NCBI GenBank assembly: GCA_021736445.1
Contig: JAIPGA010000017.1
Coordinates: 1-37,114 of the forward strand
Reading direction: 5' to 3'
Length of the DNA stretch: 37,114 nucleotides
Source: Synergistales bacterium
GTDB taxonomy: Bacteria; Synergistota; Synergistia; Synergistales; Aminiphilaceae
In this document: in pieces, positions 31,939 to 37,114 of the stretch
Layout: each line of letters opens with the position of its first letter
Numbering within the stretch: the first letter of the stretch is position 1
Notes under the pieces: model-generated
Databases searched by the model: none
Told to the model about the DNA's origin: nothing
What the model saw: the letters and a program-made list of their open reading frames with translations, nothing else
Made by a program: the position numbers and the translations under genes

Positions 31939-32910
31939 ATGGTGTCACGGCTCCGAGAGCTGAAAGTATTCTCTGGTTCGGCAAACCTTGACTTTGCCCA
32001 GGAGGTTGCCGAACACCTGCGCGTACCCCTGGCCGCATCCAAGCGGTTCCGATTCTCCGATGGCGAAATCGGCGTCTCCGTCGAAGAAAGTGTACGGGGT
32101 GCCGATGTCTTTGTGGTGCAATCGACTTGCCATCCGGTCAATGAAACCCTCATGGAATTGCTGATCATGCTTGATGCGCTCGTTCGGGCTTCTGCCTACC
32201 GGGTCAATGTGGTTACCCCGTACTTTGGATATGCACGGCAGGACAGGAAGACAAAAGCTAGAGAACCGGTGACGGCAAAACTGGTCGCCAACCTTATCCA
32301 GAAGGCCGGGGCAGACAGGGTGATCGCTGCAGACCTCCATGCCGGACAGATTCAGGGCTTCTTCGATATCCCTGTTGATCATCTCACAGGGGTAAATCTG
32401 CTGGCCCAGTATTTTGAAGAGAAACTCAAGGAAGCCATCCAGCAGGAGCGCGTTGTCGTGGTCTCTCCGGATATCGGGGGCGTCGTCCGGGCGCGCCACT
32501 TTGCCGTACAATTGCGGAACGCCGATCTTGCTGTGGTCGACAAACGGCGCTCCCATCAACAGGTGAACCAATGTGAGGTTATGGAGATCATCGGCAACGT
32601 GGACGGAAAAGAGGTTATCCTGGTTGACGATATCATCGATACGGCCGGAACCATGGTGAAAGCCGCAGAGGCGTTGAAGGACCGGGGAGCAACGGCGGTC
32701 TATGCCTGCGCAACCCATGCAGTGCTGTCGGGGCCTGCGATAGAAAGGTTGCGGGAGTCTTCTATAGAGGAGGTTGTATTAACAAATACGATCCCATTGT
32801 CTGAAGAAAAACGATTGGAAAAAATTACAGGATTGTCCATTGCCCCGCTTGTAGCGGAAGCAATCAGCAGAATCCACTCCGATCATTCGGTAAGCATTCT
32901 GTTCCGCTAG
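31939..32910 (+). CDS. prs: Ribose-phosphate pyrophosphokinase
   Basis: Prs makes PRPP from ribose-5-phosphate and ATP, the precursor of nucleotides, histidine, tryptophan and NAD. The 323-aa protein has the class I motifs: FSDGEI, YFGYARQDRK with TKAREPVTAKLVANL, DLHAGQIQGFFDIPVD, and the PRPP-binding VILVDDIIDTAGT. ATG 31939 follows the glmU stop codon after 1 nt and has GGAGGAGG upstream. The order glmU-prs-rplY(ctc)-pth-mfd matches the Bacillus order, so this is a conserved operon. Confidence 0.97.
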   Translation: MVSRLRELKVFSGSANLDFAQEVAEHLRVPLAASKRFRFSDGEIGVSVEESVRGADVFVVQSTCHPVNETLMELLIMLDALVRASAYRVNVVTPYFGYARQDRKTKAREPVTAKLVANLIQKAGADRVIAADLHAGQIQGFFDIPVDHLTGVNLLAQYFEEKLKEAIQQERVVVVSPDIGGVVRARHFAVQLRNADLAVVDKRRSHQQVNQCEVMEIIGNVDGKEVILVDDIIDTAGTMVKAAEALKDRGATAVYACATHAVLSGPAIERLRESSIEEVVLTNTIPLSEEKRLEKITGLSIAPLVAEAISRIHSDHSVSILFR

Positions 32911-32953
32911 GGACTAATGGACAGATGAAAAGCAGCCGGAGGGAGGATGTACC

Positions 32954-33625
32954 ATGTCAAACTTTATACCGATAACCTTTGCAGAGAGACCCACGGAACA
33001 GACGAAAGGCACCAACCGCAGATTGAGACAGGAAGGGCGGCTTCCGGGGGTTTTCTATGGACCCGAGTTCCAGGGAAGTTCACCTATTACCGTAGATGCC
33101 CATGAACTGTTACGGCACATCAGGCACTCCCATTGGGAAACCCTGCGCATTGAAGCGCAGCTTCCCGACGGAAGCAAGCAAATGGCCCTTATCAGGGACC
33201 TGCAGCGTGACCCGATCACCGATGAGGTCCTGCATGTCGATTTCTACCAGATGGTGGCGGGTCATAAGATCGATGTGACGGTTCCCATAGAGATCACCGG
33301 TCGGGAGGAGTGTGTAGGTATCAAGGAGGGGGGCGTGTTTGAAGAGGTAGAACACGAAATTCAGATCCATGTCCTTCCCAAAGACATCCCCGATGCGATC
33401 ATCCTTGACGTCCGTAATCTGTCGAAGGGGAGTGTGGTGCACGCCCAGGACTGCGCTATCCCCGAGCATGCCGAACTCGTAACGGACCCCCAGGAGGTCA
33501 TCATGATGGTCACCGAGCCGAGGCAAACGATTGAAGAGGAAGAACTCGAGGTCTCCGAGGAAACGGAAGAAGAAATGGAAGTAGAGGTAGTCCAGAAGGG
33601 GAAAGAACGGGAAGAGGAAGAGTAA
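32954..33625 (+). CDS. rplY: 50S ribosomal protein L25, CTC-type
   Basis: L25 binds 5S rRNA in the large subunit. The 223-aa protein is the long form (general stress protein Ctc) rather than the short E. coli form. The N-terminal L25 domain (about 1-95: RRLRQEGRLPGVFYG, LIRDLQRDPITDEVLHVDF) is followed by the TL5-type C-terminal beta domain (about 100-190). The last 35 residues are a nearly pure acidic Glu tail, likely flexible. ATG 32954 follows GGAGGGAGG. It sits between prs and pth as in Bacillus. Confidence 0.95.
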   Translation: MSNFIPITFAERPTEQTKGTNRRLRQEGRLPGVFYGPEFQGSSPITVDAHELLRHIRHSHWETLRIEAQLPDGSKQMALIRDLQRDPITDEVLHVDFYQMVAGHKIDVTVPIEITGREECVGIKEGGVFEEVEHEIQIHVLPKDIPDAIILDVRNLSKGSVVHAQDCAIPEHAELVTDPQEVIMMVTEPRQTIEEEELEVSEETEEEMEVEVVQKGKEREEEE

Positions 33626-33631
33626 AGAACC

Positions 33632-34210
33632 TTGCGGGCGATTATCGGGCTGGGCAATCCAGGCCGGAGGTATGCCAGAACGCGGCATAACGCCGGCTGG
33701 ATGGTGGTTGACAGAGTGAGCGCCGATCTCCGAGCCGCGCCGGGCCCCCGGGAACGGACGATGCGAATTAAAGAGGCTGTCGGCGTTTCGTCGCAACGGA
33801 TTCTCTGTGTGAAACCACGTACCTTCATGAATAGAAGCGGCATCGCGGTCGGTCGGCTTGTACGGCATTGGGGGCTGCTCCCTTCCGAGTGCCTGATTGT
33901 CTATGACGACATCTCCCTTCCCTTTGGACGGTTACGCATGAGGGAAAAGGGCTCGGCGGGGAGCCACAACGGTATGGCCTCTGTGCTCGAAACGCTGCAG
34001 ACCCGGGAGGTGCCTCGTTTGCGTGTGGGAATAGGCGCATCGAACCACGTCGAGGGTCTGGCGGAGTATGTCCTCACCCCCTTTTCGCCCGGCGAACGCC
34101 GGAAGCTGCCAGAGATATGCAGTGCCGCCGCAGAGGTAGCCCAGCTGTGGACTGACGGAGCAACCGATCAGGCAATAGCAAAAGCAAGCGAATTTGTCCT
34201 CACGATGTAA
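33632..34210 (+). CDS. pth: Peptidyl-tRNA hydrolase
   Basis: Pth releases peptides from peptidyl-tRNA that dropped off ribosomes, recycling tRNA. The 192-aa product has GLGNPGRRYARTRHNAGW, including Asn8 and catalytic His19, FMNRSG with the conserved Asn, and YDDISLPFGRLRMREKGSAGSHNGMASV. It starts with TTG 33632 immediately before RAIIGLGNPG; no in-frame ATG or GTG would preserve this essential N-terminus, so the TTG is well supported. The ribosome-binding site is the purine-rich end of rplY (GAGGAAGAG). A palindromic terminator-like hairpin follows. Confidence 0.96.
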   Translation: MRAIIGLGNPGRRYARTRHNAGWMVVDRVSADLRAAPGPRERTMRIKEAVGVSSQRILCVKPRTFMNRSGIAVGRLVRHWGLLPSECLIVYDDISLPFGRLRMREKGSAGSHNGMASVLETLQTREVPRLRVGIGASNHVEGLAEYVLTPFSPGERRKLPEICSAAAEVAQLWTDGATDQAIAKASEFVLTM

Positions 34211-34248
34211 CGCGGAGGCAGAGAAGCTGCGATTCTGTGTCTGCCCGG

Positions 34249-34278
34249 AGTGGCGGGATATCCCGCCACTTTCTTTTT
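34249..34278 (+). terminator. Terminator-like hairpin between pth and mfd
   Basis: A perfect palindrome at 34249-34270 has arms AGTGGCGGG and CCCGCCACT around ATAT and is followed by TTTCTTTTT. It has the form of a strong intrinsic terminator, yet mfd begins only 18 nt later and no promoter is visible between them. Confidence 0.85.
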
Positions 34279-34295
34279 ATGAGGAAGGATTGAAT

Positions 34296-37114
34296 GTGGA
34301 TTTTCCTGTACCGCAAAACGATCTTTTCAAGGTAGATACCAAGGATTGGTTAAGGGGCATGACTTTGTCGTGCGCCGTCGACGGCTCCGCCTGGTCATGG
34401 ATTGCACGCTCCTTTCCAAAACAAGAGGACCATACCGTTGCGATACTCCCCAATCTCAAACAGTGTTCTGAGTTTGTCGGCGATCTTCGGACCTTGACTG
34501 GCAAAGATTGTCTCATGTTGCATGAGCTTCCTCTGGTTGAAGAGAAATCGGGGGATCGTTCGCTGTGGATACAGCGCGGGGAATGCGTGAAAGAGTGGAT
34601 TGATACGGGAGGGATGTTGGCCGCCACACCCGGTGGGATATTGGGACCACTGCAGGAATCCCACAGGTCGATCGCCCTCTCGGCGGGTTCGGTATATCCA
34701 AGAGACGCCTTGCTTCAGTGGCTCACGGGTAACGGGTACCACGCTGCCAGTCTGGTTTGGGAACCTGGTCAGTTCGCCGCACGGGGGAGTATTGTGGATC
34801 TTTTTGATCCCGTCTGCAAGCATCCCCTCCGCATTGAGTATTACGACGACGAAATAGAAAACCTCCGACTCTACGATACGGAATCCCAGTTGACACATAC
34901 CCCGTTGCAAGAGATAGAGCTCCACGCCCTGGAGGCTTCCTCGAGAGCAGCACCCCTCTCTTTGCTCGATTATATTCCGGACACGGCCCGCTTCCTGTTC
35001 TATGACCCGCAGCGCCTTGAGAACAACGGAGAGAGCTACTACTGGCTCTGGGAAAACCTCAGAGCAAACAACCCCCAGCTTCCCGAGCTCCTGCAGTGGC
35101 AGGAGCTGCTGCTGCGTTCGGCTGCATACCCCCGATGCCGCATCGCGAAACAAGCCAATCCGGCTCCCGACACCCCTTCGCTACGTCTCTCCTCTATCCC
35201 TGTATTCAAGGGACACTGGCAGGAGATTCGAGCACAGGTGACACAGTGGAAGCAGCAAGGGTTGTCGGTGGTTGTCTATTCCAGGAGTGAGGAAACCTGT
35301 ATCTGGGCACGTGAGCGTGCCCTGGAAAGCCGGCAAAAGCCGTTAACCAAAGGCTTCCTTGATCAAGAGACGGAACAGGTCTTTCTCAGCGACACGGAAC
35401 TTATCGGTGTTACACTACAGGAAGCGGACGAACGCTTCTGGTTTGCCCCTCCCCAGGAATGGGGACAGCATCTGACAAGAGGAAGCTGGGTGGTGCACGA
35501 GGAGTACGGTGTTGCAAGGTTTCTTGGAACCGAGATGATCGAGGGGCCTCTTGGAGAGCAGGAGTATCTCGTATTGGAGTACGCCGGTAAGAGAAGACTC
35601 CTCGCACCGATAACCCAGCTCTACAGGATATCGAGCTACGAGAGCCCCTCGGGAGAGGCGCCAACCCCGGATAATCTGAAAGGCTCGCGTTGGAAAAAAA
35701 CCTACCAAAAGGCAAGGGAAAAGGCAAAACAGGAAGCGAAGGTTATCGCGAAGATATTCGCGCAAAGGGAAACCACGCAGGGGTACAGATTCCCTGAAAG
35801 CGACCAGATTTTCGCACATGTCGAACACAATTTCCCCTACAGCGAGACACGGGACCAACTGCGGGCCATTCGCGATATCGAACAAGACATGGAGCACCCT
35901 TCTCCAATGGACCGCCTCATCGTAGGAGATGTGGGGTTCGGGAAAACCGAGGTCGCCTTACGCGCTGCCGTGAAAGCAGCCGAAGCAGGGAAACAGACCG
36001 TGTTCCTGGTGCCGACAACCATACTGGCGCAGCAGCACTATGAAACCTTTACCCAAAGACTCTCGGGGGTGCCTCTGCGCGTCTCCGTCCTTTCCCGCTT
36101 CGTGTCAACCAGAGACCAGGAAGGGGTATTGCAGGAACTTCGGGAAGGAACCGTGGACATCCTCATCGGCACCCACAGGCTGTTGCAACGGGATCTTTGC
36201 TTCCATGATCTGGGGCTTCTGATTGTCGACGAGGAACATCACTTCGGGGTGATGCACAAAGAGAGCCTGAAGGAACGGTACGCTACCGTTGATGTGCTCA
36301 CGCTTTCGGCAACCCCGATCCCCCGGACATTACATCTCGCCTTAGGTGGGTTCCGTGATATAACCGTTATCAACACCCCGCCGCAACACAGATATCCTGT
36401 CATCACCCTGGTGAGCCCCTGGAGAGACGATCTGGTCCAGACGGCGGTCAGGAGGGAGATTGCTCGGGGAGGACAGATCTACTTCGTCCATAATCGCATT
36501 CATGACATCGACCGTCAGGCACGCATGCTTCATCTGATGGTACCTGAAGCGGGGATTGCAAGCGTTCACGGGAGAATGAACGAACGGGAGCTGGCCCAGC
36601 GCATGCGCGAATTCGCCGATGGAGCCATTGATGTCCTGGTATCGACCACCATAATTGAAAGCGGCCTGGATATGCCGAGAGCAAACACCCTGATTGTAGA
36701 CAACGCGCACCATATGGGACTGGCTCAGCTCCATCAGCTGCGTGGGAGAGTGGGGCGGAGATCGGAGCAGGCCTTTGCTCTCTTGCTCTATCCTGAAGCA
36801 GGTTCTCTCTCTCCAGACGCCGCCGAGCGTCTGGACGCTATCGCAGAACTCTACGGCTTCGGCTCCGGTTACGACATAGCGAGAAGAGACCTGGAAATCC
36901 GGGGCGGCGGCGACCTGGTCGGGGTGTCGCAACACGGCCACGGGGAAAGAGTGGGATTTGCCCTGTATTGCAAGATGCTGGAAGAAGAATTGAAAGAACT
37001 CAATCAGGATGATTCCCACAAGCGGTGCGAAATGGAGATCACACTGAGATCCGGCATTCCTGCCTGGTATATCCCTCAGGAAAATGTGCGGATCGCGCTC
37101 TACAGAAGGCTCTT
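34296..37114 (+). CDS. mfd: Transcription-repair coupling factor (3' end outside window)
   Basis: Mfd pushes stalled RNA polymerase off damaged DNA and recruits UvrA. The visible frame is 939 codons without a stop codon. The order of parts is a diverged UvrB-like N-terminal region (about 1-390), the RNA-polymerase-binding CarD-like domain (about 397-460: GSWVVHEEYGVARFLG), then the helicase core with Walker A GDVGFGKTE (about 544), DEEHHFG (about 644), LSATPIPRT, and the TRG-type block YDIARRDLEIRGGGDLVG near the end. RecG is excluded by the CarD-like domain. The N-terminal part is about 80 residues shorter than in E. coli. GTG 34296 is chosen, with GAGGAAGGA 7 nt ahead. Confidence 0.95.
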   Translation, partial: MDFPVPQNDLFKVDTKDWLRGMTLSCAVDGSAWSWIARSFPKQEDHTVAILPNLKQCSEFVGDLRTLTGKDCLMLHELPLVEEKSGDRSLWIQRGECVKEWIDTGGMLAATPGGILGPLQESHRSIALSAGSVYPRDALLQWLTGNGYHAASLVWEPGQFAARGSIVDLFDPVCKHPLRIEYYDDEIENLRLYDTESQLTHTPLQEIELHALEASSRAAPLSLLDYIPDTARFLFYDPQRLENNGESYYWLWENLRANNPQLPELLQWQELLLRSAAYPRCRIAKQANPAPDTPSLRLSSIPVFKGHWQEIRAQVTQWKQQGLSVVVYSRSEETCIWARERALESRQKPLTKGFLDQETEQVFLSDTELIGVTLQEADERFWFAPPQEWGQHLTRGSWVVHEEYGVARFLGTEMIEGPLGEQEYLVLEYAGKRRLLAPITQLYRISSYESPSGEAPTPDNLKGSRWKKTYQKAREKAKQEAKVIAKIFAQRETTQGYRFPESDQIFAHVEHNFPYSETRDQLRAIRDIEQDMEHPSPMDRLIVGDVGFGKTEVALRAAVKAAEAGKQTVFLVPTTILAQQHYETFTQRLSGVPLRVSVLSRFVSTRDQEGVLQELREGTVDILIGTHRLLQRDLCFHDLGLLIVDEEHHFGVMHKESLKERYATVDVLTLSATPIPRTLHLALGGFRDITVINTPPQHRYPVITLVSPWRDDLVQTAVRREIARGGQIYFVHNRIHDIDRQARMLHLMVPEAGIASVHGRMNERELAQRMREFADGAIDVLVSTTIIESGLDMPRANTLIVDNAHHMGLAQLHQLRGRVGRRSEQAFALLLYPEAGSLSPDAAERLDAIAELYGFGSGYDIARRDLEIRGGGDLVGVSQHGHGERVGFALYCKMLEEELKELNQDDSHKRCEMEITLRSGIPAWYIPQENVRIALYRRL

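Noticed and set aside
1-37114. Search by eye for CRISPR arrays, insertion sequences, integrases and tandem repeats.
   Set aside because: None was seen; all larger stretches are covered by ordinary genes.

Overview
The window is a dense, mostly plus-strand piece of a bacterial chromosome with moderately high GC content by eye. It encodes an anaerobe-like, flagellated bacterium. The gene set suggests the phylum Synergistota. The main clues are an ornithine/alanine racemase of the type used by amino-acid fermenters, Bacillus-type RNA-binding regulators (HutP and TRAP), a glmS ribozyme, a cdaA-cdaR-glmM cluster and a PerR regulator. This placement is an inference and was not tested by any search. 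No mobile element, CRISPR array or phage gene was found, so this is core chromosome rather than an island.

Layout. (1) 1-4315: the tail of a HutP-family gene, then rpmE, thyX, a DUF1385 membrane protein, prfA and prmC. prfA and prmC overlap and form the release factor / release-factor methylase pair. (2) 4375-5559: a thioredoxin reductase with an extra C-terminal thioredoxin-like domain that has lost its cysteines. (3) 5587-7560: a terminator/promoter junction, then an atypical PfkB kinase, a CBS-domain protein and a YwlE-like phosphatase. (4) 7592-9747: a possible sigma-28 promoter, the flagellar chaperones fliS and flgN, and an exported M48 metalloprotease. (5) 9842-17112: dnaX and dnaE joined by an ATGA overlap, then mtrB (TRAP) and pyk, which overlap by 14 nt. 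(6) 17162-19785: a NUDIX CoA-pyrophosphatase-like protein, endonuclease IV and an ornithine/alanine racemase-family enzyme. (7) 19810-26275: cdaA, cdaR, glmM, galU, a glmS ribozyme and glmS, linking c-di-AMP synthesis to amino-sugar and UDP-sugar supply. (8) 26356-29998, minus strand: perR, a small membrane protein, a CPBP-family membrane protease, a two-domain response regulator with a probable CTG start, and an exported protein of unknown function. (9) 30254-37114: tRNA-Gln, then glmU, prs, rplY (ctc), pth and the start of mfd, which runs off the window.

How the parts work together. GlmS, GlmM and GlmU form the complete route from fructose-6-phosphate to UDP-GlcNAc, and GalU supplies UDP-glucose. 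The GlcN6P-sensing ribozyme closes the feedback loop, and CdaA/CdaR tie c-di-AMP to the same pathway. DnaX and DnaE are the clamp-loader and polymerase subunits of one holoenzyme. L31, L25, RF1, PrmC and Pth serve translation. The least understood parts are the minus-strand block, the redox-dead extension of TrxB, the PfkB/CBS pair, and the presence of both HutP and TRAP without their usual target operons.
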